From: CBDHDJ01 sp965261645 | GTDB taxonomy: Bacteria > Pseudomonadota > Alphaproteobacteria > SHVV01 | NCBI GenBank assembly: GCA_965261645.1 | Contig: CBDHDJ010000003.1 | Coordinates: forward strand, 1,493,049-1,557,048 | Length of the DNA stretch: 64,000 nt | Direction: 5' to 3' | Shown: one piece after another, positions 36,668-45,651 of the stretch | Layout: each line of letters opens with the position of its first letter | Numbering within the stretch: the stretch's first letter is position 1 | Translations under genes and position numbers: made by a program | The notes under the pieces: model-generated | Databases searched by the model: none | Told to the model about the DNA's origin: nothing | Seen by the model: only the letters and a program-made list of their open reading frames with translations

Positions 36668-36988
36668 TCAGCGATACTTGGCGTTCACAAACAAGCCCGT
36701 TGCGCGATCGCCCCAATATTGAACGCCACCGATGATGGCGATACCGGTGCAGACAATGATCTCGTCGCGCTCGGGCCGGATCTTCTTCACGGTGCTTAGG
36801 GAGACAATTTCGCGGGAAACATTGCCCCGACTCTTCTTCGACGCCCCGTTGCGGCGGCGGGGGCGGATCTCGCCGTCAGCCTTCGACAGGAATCGCTCGA
36901 TCACGTAACGGTCGTCATCGAGACCGCGGCCGAACATGTGAGTGAGGAATGTGCGTGCATTGCCGCGAAACGCCTTGACCGTCTGCAT
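36668..36988 (-). CDS. conserved 106-residue protein of the mobilization module, copy 1
   Basis: The start at 36988 has aaggag upstream (MQTVKAFRGNARTFLTHMFG). Conserved blocks with the copy at 60415 are RGLDDDRYVIERF-SKADGEI, REIVSLSTV, RPERDEIIVCTGIAI-GG and QYWGDRA. The middle is basic (RPRRRNGASKKSRG). No family recognised. The near-identity of the two copies with only conservative changes supports function. Confidence 0.75.
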   Translation of the reverse strand: MQTVKAFRGNARTFLTHMFGRGLDDDRYVIERFLSKADGEIRPRRRNGASKKSRGNVSREIVSLSTVKKIRPERDEIIVCTGIAIIGGVQYWGDRATGLFVNAKYR

Positions 36989-37316
36989 CGTGCCGTCTCC
37001 TTCGTGTCCGTGGTTGCGAACGGCGGGAATGCCCTCCCGAACATCCATCCGCCGCCCGCCTCACGGCCAGGCTCGGACTCATTGCGGCGCGCAGCACGCC
37101 TGGAGGGGTCGCGACAAATCAGCGTCGCCGCGGTGGGTCGCGGCCCGGACTTCGGGTGACGGAAGGGGTCGTCGCCTCGGCGTGTCGGGCGGGCGGGATG
37201 GGTTTCCCGCACGGCCGTGGTTGGCGTCCGTTGCCGTGGCGGAGAACTGTCAGGCGGGATGGTGGAAAAGGTAGAAAGCTAGCTAGGGCACGCGTGCGTC
37301 AGGATGCGCTCAGGCG
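36989..37316. other. intergenic, nothing recognised
   Basis: Between the 106-residue and 83-residue genes. It holds the promoter side of the former. No coding sequence is supported. Confidence 0.4.
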
Positions 37317-37568
37317 TCAGACGGGAGTGTAAAAGGCTCGGTCGAACAACGCAGACAGTGACACAAGTTTAGTCTCCGTATGATCGTTTGTTCGCATCAG
37401 CCGCGCGTGTTCATTACCGTCTGATCCGTGAATTACTTTCTCCAGTTCCCATATCACCGGCGAAGGCTGGCCTACCGCATTCTGTCCAGCTGTGCGGTAT
37501 CGCTGACCCGGAATCAGCTCCTTGTTTTTCGTCCGAATTGCGCCCCATCTCCCCAACATTGTCTTCAA
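37317..37568 (-). CDS. small uncharacterised protein (83 aa)
   Basis: Reads ELIPGQRYRTAGQNAVGQPS, PVIWELEKVIHGSDGNEHAR, LMRTNDHTETKLVSLSALFD. The pattern (W/Y-E-V...DG...HARL...T-K..S...L.D) matches small uncharacterised alphaproteobacterial proteins seen near plasmid and island genes (from memory). The last dozen codons recur at 60998-61045. An overlapping frame just upstream (37671 down to about 37560) reads VIVVRLSPELLSWIEDNVG, like a ribbon-helix-helix fragment. Confidence 0.55.
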   Translation of the reverse strand: MKTMLGRWGAIRTKNKELIPGQRYRTAGQNAVGQPSPVIWELEKVIHGSDGNEHARLMRTNDHTETKLVSLSALFDRAFYTPV

Positions 37569-37899
37569 TCCATGACAAGAGTTCAGGACTTAGTCTGACG
37601 ACAATGACGCATATCACACTCGGCAATACTATTTGCTTGTTATTTGGCAGGGAAATTTGCCCCCCCCCCAAGAATCCAGGATCTCAACGGGTTAGCACGC
37701 AGATCGGCGTCGAACCAGCGCGCCGAATAACATTCAGACCGCCGTGGCCTGCATTACCGGTAGCATCGGCGAGAACTTCTTGGGCGAGCAGGAAGATGAC
37801 ATTGCTCAACCTGTACACCCAAGGAATCAACGCGATTGATCGATAGGCGATAACTGGGGCGAATAGCCGTGTATGCGCCTGTGCTGGGAGATTTAAACC
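37569..37899. other. intergenic, with possible ribbon-helix-helix remnant
   Basis: Mostly non-coding. The minus frame at 37560-37640 contains VIVVRLSPELLSWIEDNVGE, resembling the start of a CopG/Arc-type protein, without a supported gene around it. Confidence 0.3.
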
Positions 37900-38136
37900 A
37901 TGACCCGATGGAACCTTTCGATCCCTGAAATAACAGACAGAGTGGTCCGCACTTTTCTTGCCCGCACCGGCGGCAAGAAGGGCGACCTGTCCAGGTTCGT
38001 CGATGACGCCGTACGCCGTCGCGTGCTGGATGTTACCGTTCGCCAAGTCAAGGATTGCAATAACGGATATGACCAGCAGGAGATACTCGACCTGATCGAC
38101 GATGAGGTGGCCGCTGCGCGTGCTGGTGGTTCTTGA
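37900..38136 (+). CDS. ribbon-helix-helix antitoxin
   Basis: 78 residues from ATG 37900 with gggag 9 bp upstream. MTRWNLSIPEITDRVVRTFL, ARTGGKKGDLSRFVDDAVRR and RRVLDVTVRQVKDCNNGY fit the XACb0070-type antitoxins of the ribbon-helix-helix fold. It would bind operator DNA and neutralise a PIN-domain RNase. The partner toxin gene overlaps its 3' end but is broken. Confidence 0.8.
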   Translation: MTRWNLSIPEITDRVVRTFLARTGGKKGDLSRFVDDAVRRRVLDVTVRQVKDCNNGYDQQEILDLIDDEVAAARAGGS

Positions 38137-38336
38137 TACCAACATCTTGATCGGCGCCCTTATCACCAAAGGCACACCGCCGGATAGGCTGTATCAGGCG
38201 GCGAGATCGAGCTTGTAACGTCCACGGCGCAAATAGCCGAGTTGGCCGATGTTCTCGCCCGGCCCCGCCTGCAGAGGTTTCTCGACGCGGATGAAGCCAG
38301 GGGTTGCCACAGGTATGATGTGCATGACGGGCAGTG
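38102..38336 (+). pseudogene. PIN-domain toxin, frameshifted and truncated
   Basis: ATG 38102 overlaps the antitoxin's end. The frame reads MRWPLRVLVVLDTNILIGAL and ITKGTPPDRLYQAA, with the PIN catalytic Asp in LDTN. A deletion near 38200 shifts to GEIELVTSTAQIAELADVLA and RPRLQRFLDADEAR, after which homology stops. The C-terminal acidic residues of the nuclease are missing, so no toxin activity is expected. Confidence 0.8.
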
Positions 38337-38421
38337 CTGAAACGCCGGGTCAGCACGGGGTTGCGTCGAATTCGGAGATTCCGGGTATATTAAAGTGGCA
38401 AAGTGATCTTATATTGGAGCC

Positions 38422-38829
38422 ATGGAAGAGTCGGCACTCATATTCGACACCCACCTGGACATAAGGGAACTGGTGGAAGCCGGTATGCCGGAACCCCAGG
38501 CCGAAACCGTGGTGCGTCAGCGCGTCCGGCTGCTGGAGCGCAACCTCGCCACCAAAGCCGATATTGCGAAGACCAACGCCAGTATCGAGACGCTGCGGCA
38601 GGAGACCAAGGCTGACATCGCAGCGACCAACGCCAGCATCGAGACGCTGCGGCAAGAGACCAACGCCAACATCGAGACGCTGCGGCAGGAGACCAGGGCC
38701 AACATCGAGACGCTACGGCAGGAAACCGAGAAGCTGATAGCCCTCGGCAAGAACGACATTGTCAAGTGGGTCGTCGGCGCCAATCTTGGGGTCGCCACGA
38801 TGATCGTCGCCGCCATCAAATTGCTCTAA
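38422..38829 (+). CDS. DUF1640-like coiled-coil protein with C-terminal membrane anchor
   Basis: 135 residues. The N-terminal domain (MEESALIFDTHLDIRELVEA, GMPEPQAETVVRQRV) is followed by a coiled coil made of four to five copies of an 11-16-residue unit (NASIETLRQET, NANIETLRQET, RANIETLRQET). The C-terminal transmembrane helix is VVGANLGVATMIVAAIKLL. The architecture matches the DUF1640/CCDC90-like family common in proteobacteria. The role is unknown; repeat number may vary among strains. Confidence 0.7.
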   Translation: MEESALIFDTHLDIRELVEAGMPEPQAETVVRQRVRLLERNLATKADIAKTNASIETLRQETKADIAATNASIETLRQETNANIETLRQETRANIETLRQETEKLIALGKNDIVKWVVGANLGVATMIVAAIKLL

Positions 38830-40150
38830 TTCAGCTGTGTCATAAATGAGGGGCAAGGGGTGCGCGAGCTGGGATTGTCCCGTATCGCTAATGCCCTTAC
38901 CCGTCACGGCATAGTCCCTGTCGCCTGACGACATCTGTCGTCTTCTTGAACGGCAAGTTGGTGCAACAACGTGTGGGCCTTTCGTTGGCTGCCGACGCAC
39001 ATCAGGCGGGTCGCCGATCATGGGGCTCACGTGAATTGAGATCTCCGTTCCGAACATGTGCTGCCGGGATGCACCATGTGGCCGACCGTCGGAGAGGCCG
39101 AATTGTCGCTTGGGGCGAGGCCTCTTACACGTTCAAGTAGAGTGGTTTAGCGCTTTTTTTCGCGGGACGACAACGGCAGCGCAGATTGAGTGAGACGACA
39201 AACGTACGCACCGGTGCGCCAGGATTATAATGAATCCGATCGCGGTATGATTACGGGGTGCTGAACGGGGTTCCAGGAAATACGCAGGGAGTCCGGAAAT
39301 ACATTAACGAAAACAGTCTCTTAGACTAAAATAGCTAATCCAATAGTGGGGCTTGCTAAGAGATACTCCTCAATACAGTTGAAGAGGCCCCGTTGATGAG
39401 GCCTCGTTTTGGCAAAACTAGTAACGGTTGGTAAGATAGCACTCAGATGATCCTATGGCCAACCCTGAAAGCGTCATCGCATCCGTTGGTTAATACTACT
39501 GACCTTGTAAACATAATATTGCAGATAATCAAGGGATGCTGACTTTTTTTGTTTAGGCGCACAACTAGCCAAATAACCCTACATCGATTCTTCGTCAACA
39601 CATAAATTCGTAAAAAGGAGGTGCCCCACGAAATGCAACCGTTTGCTTGAGATACCAGCGCAGTGGCAATGCTCCGGCACCCGTCATCCAGACGCCCGTC
39701 CTTTTGCGAGTGATTCATCCATCCACGGTGCCGGGTATTACCACATATTATAAATTGTCATCGATGAAGGTGACCGATATTCGGTTTTGGCCCGACTCGC
39801 ACCCAGCGCTCCCTGGGGGCGTCGGAAGCAGCCGGAAAGGCGTGGAGCAATTCCGCAAGCGCCCTCTAACCCTCAGTGGCTAATCGCGAGCGAGGTGTCC
39901 AACGCACTTAACCGCGCGGCCTGTTTCCGCGGGAACATCCACCTGCCAGCGCAGACGACCTTGTTTCCCTTCGCTCGTTGCACTCCAATACTGGCACTGT
40001 CTCGCTCTCTGGCCGCGGCCCGCGCCCATCGCCCATGATGTCAGGCTGCACACGCATGCACTGTTTTTCCTTCGTTTTGCACATAAATATCCGGAATTCC
40101 CCATGACTTGGTTATCGACGCCGGTGCGGAACTGTTCAGCCCCGAAGAGA
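38830..40150. other. long gene-poor, AT-rich stretch
   Basis: About 1.3 kb without a supported gene. 39130-39760 is clearly lower in GC than the rest of the window. The only structure noted is a hairpin gaggcc/ggcctc at 39384-39405 followed by gtttt. It may be foreign DNA or degraded sequence next to the glnS fragment. Confidence 0.4.
39384..39410 (+). terminator. weak terminator-like hairpin
   Basis: A 6-bp stem (39384-39389 with 39400-39405), a 10-base loop, then gtttt. No gene ends immediately upstream, so its role is uncertain. Confidence 0.3.
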
Positions 40151-40153
40151 ATA

Positions 40154-40371
40154 ATTCCGGATTCGCTGACGGTGCTCGAAGATTGCCGGCTGGAGCCGGC
40201 GCTATCGCAGGCGCGGACCGGCGAGCCGGTGCAGTTAGAGCGGCTCGGCTACTTCTGTCGCGACCCCAATTCGACGGCCGAGCGGCCCGTCTTCAACCGC
40301 ACCCTCGCCCTCCGCGACACATGAGCCCGGCTCCAGGCCAAGGTCGGCGGCAAGGTTCGGCTGGGGACTTA
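40154..40371 (+). pseudogene. glnS: glnS (glutaminyl-tRNA synthetase) 3' fragment
   Basis: The plus frame reads PDSLTVLEDCRLEPALSQAR, TGEPVQLERLGYFCRDPNST and AERPVFNRTLALRDT, then TGA in place of the usual Trp, then ARLQAKVGG. This is the C-terminal anticodon-binding barrel end of bacterial GlnRS, whose hallmark is ERLGYFC-DP-S-RPVFNRT-LRDTW. Nothing upstream resembles the rest of the enzyme. The fragment was probably carried along by a recombination event and is inactive. Confidence 0.8.
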
Positions 40372-41091
40372 GGGGTAGGCGCAGGCCTCCGCCGTTACCT
40401 CGACGAAGGCGCGGTCTCCGGACACGACGCTGAATCGATACTCGGTGCCGGCCCGGACCATCGCGTGATGGAGTGGCAGGAGACCCTCGACGTCCGTTCG
40501 TTCGCCGCCGATCCCGGTGAAACTCAGCGTGATCGGGTGGACGGGATCGAACCAGGCCTCGGGATTGCCCGCCTCGTCGGTGGCCGAGCGGCCTAGGGCG
40601 GTTACCGTGATCGTGTTCTCGGCGAAGCTCACCGAGTCGTTGGGGCCGTCGTAGATGGGTGTCTGTACGACGAACCGCCGGGTCGCAGGCGTCTCCGCGC
40701 ACTTGCGCTCGTTTCTCGCGGCGCCGATCACGAAGGCGAGCCGGGATTGCTCGACACCCGCGGCGAGCCGGTCGCGAACGGCGTCGAGCAGTTCCCTTGC
40801 CTCGGTCGGGGCAACATCGCGCTCGTGGCGGCGTTCGAGCTCGGCAATCCTCACGGCGTCGGCCTCGACGGTGCCTTGCAGCTGGGCGTTCGTGATCTCC
40901 AGCTCGGCCACGGTGTCGAAGAGCCCCGCCACCTCCGCCTCAAATTCCGCTACGCTTCGTCCAGCCGAAATCGATCCGTACCGCTCGGCCAGCAGACCAG
41001 CGGCGAAGCCCAGCGCCAGCACCACGAGCCAGCGAAACAGGCGGCGCCAGAAATGAGATCGTTTCCTGTCTCGACTATACCCTAACAACAT
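40369..41091 (-). CDS. membrane-anchored coiled-coil protein of unknown function (240 aa)
   Basis: The N-terminus is basic (MLLGYSRDRKRSHFWRR), followed by one transmembrane helix (FRWLVVLALGFAAGLLAE). A coiled coil spans about residues 48-105 (LFDTVAELEITNAQLQGTVE, ADAVRIAELERRHERDV). An exported ~130-residue domain includes RLAFVIGAARNERKCAETPA, DGPNDSVSFAENTITVTALG, MVRAGTEYRFSVVSG and AFVEVTAEACAYP. Two Cys may pair. The type II topology suggests a periplasmic sensor or scaffold, but no family was recognised. The gene is intact. Confidence 0.65.
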   Translation of the reverse strand: MLLGYSRDRKRSHFWRRLFRWLVVLALGFAAGLLAERYGSISAGRSVAEFEAEVAGLFDTVAELEITNAQLQGTVEADAVRIAELERRHERDVAPTEARELLDAVRDRLAAGVEQSRLAFVIGAARNERKCAETPATRRFVVQTPIYDGPNDSVSFAENTITVTALGRSATDEAGNPEAWFDPVHPITLSFTGIGGERTDVEGLLPLHHAMVRAGTEYRFSVVSGDRAFVEVTAEACAYP

Positions 41092-41130
41092 CGCCCGCTC
41101 TCCTTCTCCACGAGGGGCGCACGCTACATC

Positions 41131-42176
41131 TTAGCTGGGATTCCCCATGTTGGAACCGATCCACGCGGGAAAGCGTGCCAAAATCGTTCCGGATTGGCAA
41201 GCCGCTTGCTGCTGACGGTCGGCGTTGGCCACGTGCGCGATAGAGGGGCTGCCGACGGGGCGCTTGAGCAGATGGCCGATGCTGTCCTGGAGCACTCTAT
41301 TAGCCGGCAGGCGGATCGCGTACCTGAAGCCTTCGGCTTCGAGGAACTTGTAAATCCCGGGCAATGCAAACGCAGCATCTCCTCGGAAGTAGCGCCGAAG
41401 TAGCCTGTCTCGATAACGAGCGACAACTGGCTCGAGCACGTCGCGCCATTCGTGGGCGCTGTGCACGTTGCCGGGGCGAAGCGCGCACCGCTCCAGATCG
41501 CCGAACTGGTTGAACACGAACAGCGGATGATAGCAGGTGCAGCCGAAATGGCCGTTGTAGGCCGTGCCTTCCTGCTCGCCATAAGTCGGGCTAACGGAGC
41601 TGTCCATGTCGAGCACGATGATCTTCAGCCGGTTCCGTGCATGCACTCGGTCGATCCAGACTCCCGGAAGAGCGGTGAGCGCAGCGAGGTTGTCGTCGAT
41701 TGTCAGCAACTCAGTCTCGAACCGGCCCATCTGGCTGGTCGATGCGCCGCCGCGCTCGACAGCCTTGCCGACGACGACCCACAGCATCGCGTGATCGCGC
41801 CTGAGCCGGTCGGCGTCGTTGACATCCTCGTATCCGGCGAGCCGTCCAAAGACGGATTGGCGAGGCAGACCGACGACGCCGTGCCAACCGTTCTTGCCGG
41901 TCCTGCTGTCAGCCAGGATATCACTCGCCAGTAGGGTCAGGCCCAGGGCATCGTCGAGTTCGCGGTAGGCGAGCAGGCCGGCGTCGGATGTGACCCGCGA
42001 ACCGTGGAACTCCAGCTTCAGCCTTCGGTCGAAACAGGGCCGAAGTGGGCTGCGATCCGATTCACCCCCCAGGTTCCGCATCCGAGCCACCTCCACCTGA
42101 TATAAGCCGCTGATTCTTATACCAGAATCAGCCCAAGACCACATCAGATGGATCAGTCACGTGGGAAATGCGGGAT
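41131..42176 (-). pseudogene. IS1380-C transposase, truncated, with right terminus
   Basis: The start at 42081 (MRNLGGESDRSPLRPCFDRR) leads through LKLEFHGSRVTSDAGLLAYR, LDMDSSVSPTYGEQEG and YFRGDAAFALPGIYKFLEAE to LLKRPVGSP. The protein then becomes unrecognisable and stops at 41131, so the last ~160 residues with the catalytic Glu are missing. The right end tgggaaatgcgggat is at 42162-42176. A non-autonomous remnant. Confidence 0.85.
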
Positions 42177-42227
42177 AAATAGACCGAACCCAGCGCCCAC
42201 TGGTATGCGAGCGATTGGGGCGTTATC

Positions 42228-42430
42228 TCAGGCCGTAGCCGACTCGCTATCGTTCATCAACGCCTCGATTCGCCGCGCAGGTTCACGGAGTTGTCCCATG
42301 GCCGACTCGGCGGCGTACCCTTCGGTGATTTCGCTGGACCAGGCGGGTATGACCAGCCACCTGGGCAAGCTCCGTGGCAGCAACAGGTCGTGCTCGGCCA
42401 TCGTGATGAAACAATTGCGCATGCCGGTAT
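42228..42430 (-). pseudogene. C-terminal fragment of a third tyrosine integrase
   Basis: Reads MRNCFITMAEHDLLLPRSLP, then EITEGYAAESAMGQLREPAR with the nucleophile Tyr in EGY. It parallels the ends of the two integrases at 44302 and 45652. Downstream flanking sequence (42180-42227) also resembles 44258-44301, so this is the relic of a whole integrase plus flank. Confidence 0.8.
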
Positions 42431-42623
42431 AGTGTTAGCTGGCGTCGAACTTTGCCCCGTCAGACTCTGACGATGTCAAAAGGTTGTTACGCCGATCGGC
42501 GCCAAATACACACGCTGAATAACAGACAAAGGTCTCCGCTAAACCGACGCGGTTCAAATCCCGTGCTTAATCCCCTAAGATTGCACCGTAATTCGACGTC
42601 GGGCAGAAGCTGAGGAGCGTACG
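42431..42623. other. intergenic before the LysM gene
   Basis: Contains a tRNA-T-arm-like string ggttcaaatccc at 42551-42562, but the surrounding bases do not pair as a T arm. gaggag at 42612-42617 is the next gene's ribosome-binding site. Confidence 0.35.
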
Positions 42624-44186
42624 ATGGGTACAGCCGGCATGAAGAATGCTGGACTAGTTGTGCTGGCAGTGGCGGTGTTGGTGATGGGCTGGCGCCTTGT
42701 GGAAGTCACTCGCGAGAAGAGGTCAATTGAGGAACAAGCCCGAACGCTGAGCGGAGAGCTGCAAGTGCGGCTCAAGGCGTCGGGGGACGCGCTCGAACAA
42801 GTCCAGCGCACACACGATATAGCCATGGAGCGTATGCAAGAACTTGAAGCCGAATTCGTGCAGGAGCAAGCGGGTCGCGCTGCCGCGGTAGAGGCCGAGG
42901 AGGCGCTCTTTGCCAAGTATGCCGAACTGGAGAATGCACTCGCGGAGCGCCGTGCGTCGGATAAACAGCGCGAGGGTAGGCTTCAAACGCTGCGAGCCAC
43001 GCATGAAGAACTCGCAAGCGAGCGGGACCGACTGATAGCGGAGCGCGATCGATTCGCCACCGAGCTACAGTCCGCCCGCTCGATCGGCAGCGCAGAGAAC
43101 ACACGTCTCTCGGCTGAGCTGAGAAAGGCGCATTCAAGGGTCGATCAACTGGTGGCGGAAGGTGACGATTTGCGGACGCGAGCTGTAGAGCTTGAGAACG
43201 CTGGCGATGGCACGCGAGATGAGCTGGCCCGTGTCCGGAAGAGTCTGGCCAAGGAACGAGATGAGGCAGCAGGCTTAAGTGTGCAGCTCACGCGCGAGCG
43301 CAGCGAGAAGAGCCGCATCGAGCAGGAAAACGAGGGTAGGCTTCAAACGCTGCGAGCCACGCATGAAGAACTCGCAAGCGAGCGGGACCGACTGATGGCG
43401 GAGCGCGATCGATTCGCCACCGAGCTACAGTCCGCCCGCTCGATCAGCAGCGCAGAGAACACCCGTCTCTCGGCTGAGCTGAGAAAGGCGCATTCAAGGG
43501 TCGATCAACTGGTGGCGGAACGTGACGATTTGCGGACGCGAGCTGTAGAGCTTGAGACCGCAGGCGATGGCACGCGAGATGAGCTGGCCCGTGTCCGGAA
43601 GAGTCTGGCCAAGGAGCGCGATGGGGCGGCAGCGTTAAGTGTGCAGCTCACGCGCGAGCGCAGTGAGAAGAGCCGCATCGAGCAGGAAAATCGAGAGTTG
43701 TTGGCGAACTTCGATACCATGGAACGCAAGCGAAGCGATTTGCGTGCCGAGTTTGAGGCGATGGCAAACGAGCGTAGGCGCCTGATCCTTCGACTCAATG
43801 AACTCGAAGGCACCACCTTTGCCCTGCGGCGAACGGCGAGCACGACTGCCGGTGAACTCGGGAGGGCGCAATCCATGGCGGCCGATCTCAACACGCGCTA
43901 CGAGAAGCTGCTCACTGAGAAGGCGACGCTCAACCATCTCAATGATGCACGGCTCACCGAGATCGAGCGCATCCGCGTCGCGCTGGAGGATGCACAGAGG
44001 GATGTCGCGCGCCTCACCAACGCGCACGGAATTTACACCATTAAGGAGGGTGACTCCCTATCCACCGTCGCTGCGTTTTTTTACGCCAACGGCAATTACT
44101 GGCCACGCATCGCGGAAGCTAACCGCTTCCTGATCGGCGACAACCCGGATCTCATCTTTGCGGGAATGGTGCTCATCATCCCCTGA
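42624..44186 (+). CDS. membrane-anchored coiled-coil protein with C-terminal LysM domain
   Basis: 520 residues. There is one N-terminal transmembrane helix (GLVVLAVAVLVMGWRLVEV) and coiled coil from about 30 to 465. The C-terminal LysM domain reads IYTIKEGDSLSTVAAFFYAN, GNYWPRIAEANRFLI and PDLIFAGMVLIIP, and would bind peptidoglycan. Residues about 117-236 and 237-356 are two almost identical 120-residue blocks (EGRLQTLRATHEELASERDR ... SEKSRIEQEN). The layout suggests a spacer from inner membrane to cell wall. gaggag lies 7 bp before the ATG. It is flanked by integrase genes, so it may be island cargo. Confidence 0.8.
   Translation: MGTAGMKNAGLVVLAVAVLVMGWRLVEVTREKRSIEEQARTLSGELQVRLKASGDALEQVQRTHDIAMERMQELEAEFVQEQAGRAAAVEAEEALFAKYAELENALAERRASDKQREGRLQTLRATHEELASERDRLIAERDRFATELQSARSIGSAENTRLSAELRKAHSRVDQLVAEGDDLRTRAVELENAGDGTRDELARVRKSLAKERDEAAGLSVQLTRERSEKSRIEQENEGRLQTLRATHEELASERDRLMAERDRFATELQSARSISSAENTRLSAELRKAHSRVDQLVAERDDLRTRAVELETAGDGTRDELARVRKSLAKERDGAAALSVQLTRERSEKSRIEQENRELLANFDTMERKRSDLRAEFEAMANERRRLILRLNELEGTTFALRRTASTTAGELGRAQSMAADLNTRYEKLLTEKATLNHLNDARLTEIERIRVALEDAQRDVARLTNAHGIYTIKEGDSLSTVAAFFYANGNYWPRIAEANRFLIGDNPDLIFAGMVLIIP
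42971..43690 (+). repeat. 360-bp in-frame tandem duplication
   Basis: 42971-43330 and 43331-43690 are near-identical, both starting gagggtaggcttcaaacg. They differ at only a few scattered bases and encode 120 residues of coiled coil per copy, so the duplication is recent and in frame. Confidence 0.92.
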
Positions 44187-44301
44187 TCTCGATACTGATG
44201 CCAGGTTCCCGAGAGTGTCGCCATTCCGACATATATGGACACACATATATTTGGACCGAACCCGACCGCCCCACGGGTAGGCGAGCAATTGAAGCGCGGG
44301 C

Positions 44302-45549
44302 TCAGGCCGTATCGGCCCCGCTAGCGTTCGTCAACGCCTCGATCCGGTCCGCGATGCGCTGCGCAGGTTCACGGAGTTGCCCGACGGTCCACTCGGCGGC
44401 GTAACCTTCGGTGATGTCGCTGGAGCGGGCGTGGTTGACCAGCCGTTTGGTCAGGCTCCGCGGCAGCATCAGCTCGCGCTCGGCCACCGTAATGAAGCAG
44501 TTGCGCAGAGCGTGAAACCAGAACCTGGCCCCACCCGCCTTACCGATCGGCGCATAGAACGGCATCAGGGTCGCGACATGGCCCAGAGCGCCGGGCCGGC
44601 TGGACGGAAACACCCATTCGCGAAGACTGACCTGCAGCGTCTCGCGCGCCGCCCATCGGCGTTCAAGGATGGCCGCCAGTTGCCGGGTGATGGGCAATTC
44701 CAGAGGCTCGCCCGTCTTGGTCTCCTCAACCCGGAAGACAAGCCTCGCCATGTCAACGCGCTCCCAGCGCAGGGGTAGCACTTCGTTCAGGCGCATGCCG
44801 GTATAGAGCCCGAACCACAACGCGTCCCGGGCCGAGGCCATGCCGACCGCCGCCTCGATGCCCTTCTTCCAGCACGGCAGCACCTCGGCCGGGGCGGAGA
44901 TCTTGCGCCGTCTCGGGCGATGATACCTGCCGCCGCCGGCAAGCCACAGATCGACCGGATTGCGCAAACCCTCGAAATCGACACAGGATCGGCGATAGAT
45001 CGAACGCAGGAGCGATATCGTCTGGTTGGCCATCGACCAGCCGCTATCCCCGGTGATGCGGTTGAAACGGCCTTCCACGTCCCGGCGGGTGATGGCATCG
45101 AGCGGACGCGTCTGCCATTCGCCGAGACATCGCTTGAACCTGCCACGATCAATCTCGTTGGTGCGCTCGGCCCGGTTGGGATTGCCTGCCATGTACGCCT
45201 CAAAGGCCTGCTCCAGCACGGGCATGCCCGGCGTCGCGGGGCGCCCGCCCGCCGGGGCGGCAGCGGCCTCGTCCACAACCTGCTGCGCCAGACGCCGCGC
45301 CCGGCCGGGCGATAGCTCGCCATGGTGGCCCAGGACGACACGCTTGTTAGGGGCTTTTCTGCCGCCGTCTCCGGTGCGGTAGTTGACGATGTAGGATTTG
45401 GTCCCGGAGGGATGCACCCGGACGCCAAAGCCTGTGAGTTGATCATCCCAGGCGATCCAGGGTTTGTCCGCGGGCTCCAGCGCCTCGATGGCGTCGCTGG
45501 TCAGGGCCAGCTTGTTCAATGCAACACGCTTTGCAGAGGGTTTCATCAT
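44302..45549 (-). CDS. tyrosine-type integrase, DUF4102/phage P4-like, copy 1
   Basis: 415 residues. The N-terminal DUF4102-type domain (WDDQLTGFGVRVHPSGTKSY) is followed by a SAM-like core-binding domain. In the catalytic domain, YTGMRLNEVLPLRWERVDM carries the first Arg, WFHALRNCFITVAE the His-x-x-Arg, and DITEGYAAEW the nucleophilic Tyr. Lys is probably in RVEETKTGEPLELP. It integrates and excises an island. It is highly similar to the next integrase (for instance LRNPVDLWLAGGGRYHRP is shared) and intact. Confidence 0.92.
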   Translation of the reverse strand: MMKPSAKRVALNKLALTSDAIEALEPADKPWIAWDDQLTGFGVRVHPSGTKSYIVNYRTGDGGRKAPNKRVVLGHHGELSPGRARRLAQQVVDEAAAAPAGGRPATPGMPVLEQAFEAYMAGNPNRAERTNEIDRGRFKRCLGEWQTRPLDAITRRDVEGRFNRITGDSGWSMANQTISLLRSIYRRSCVDFEGLRNPVDLWLAGGGRYHRPRRRKISAPAEVLPCWKKGIEAAVGMASARDALWFGLYTGMRLNEVLPLRWERVDMARLVFRVEETKTGEPLELPITRQLAAILERRWAARETLQVSLREWVFPSSRPGALGHVATLMPFYAPIGKAGGARFWFHALRNCFITVAERELMLPRSLTKRLVNHARSSDITEGYAAEWTVGQLREPAQRIADRIEALTNASGADTA

Positions 45550-45651
45550 GCTTCCATCATGGCGCGCCCGTCATCGCAATGGACGCGAGGGTGTCCTGCT
45601 TTGCAGGATATCGCGCAAATGTCAGATCGGTTCGGATCCCCGTGCGAGGAT

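Larger units (their letters stand above)
22850..37316 (-). repeat. mobilization module, copy 1 (large duplicated block)
   Basis: Gene order, strand and most sequence repeat at 50659-61045: relaxase, DUF2493, SSB, 62/63-residue protein, zinc-ribbon protein, 106-residue protein and the end of the 83-residue gene. Copy 1 differs by an extra 104-residue gene and by the 3.6-kb recombinase element inside the zinc-ribbon gene. Confidence 0.9.

Noticed and set aside
39443..39718. 91-residue minus frame in the AT-rich stretch
   Set aside because: No ribosome-binding site, no recognisable sequence; expected by chance in low-GC DNA.
42545..42570. tRNA T-arm-like string ggttcaaatccc
   Set aside because: The flanking five-base stems do not pair and no acceptor or anticodon arms are found; at best a chance match.
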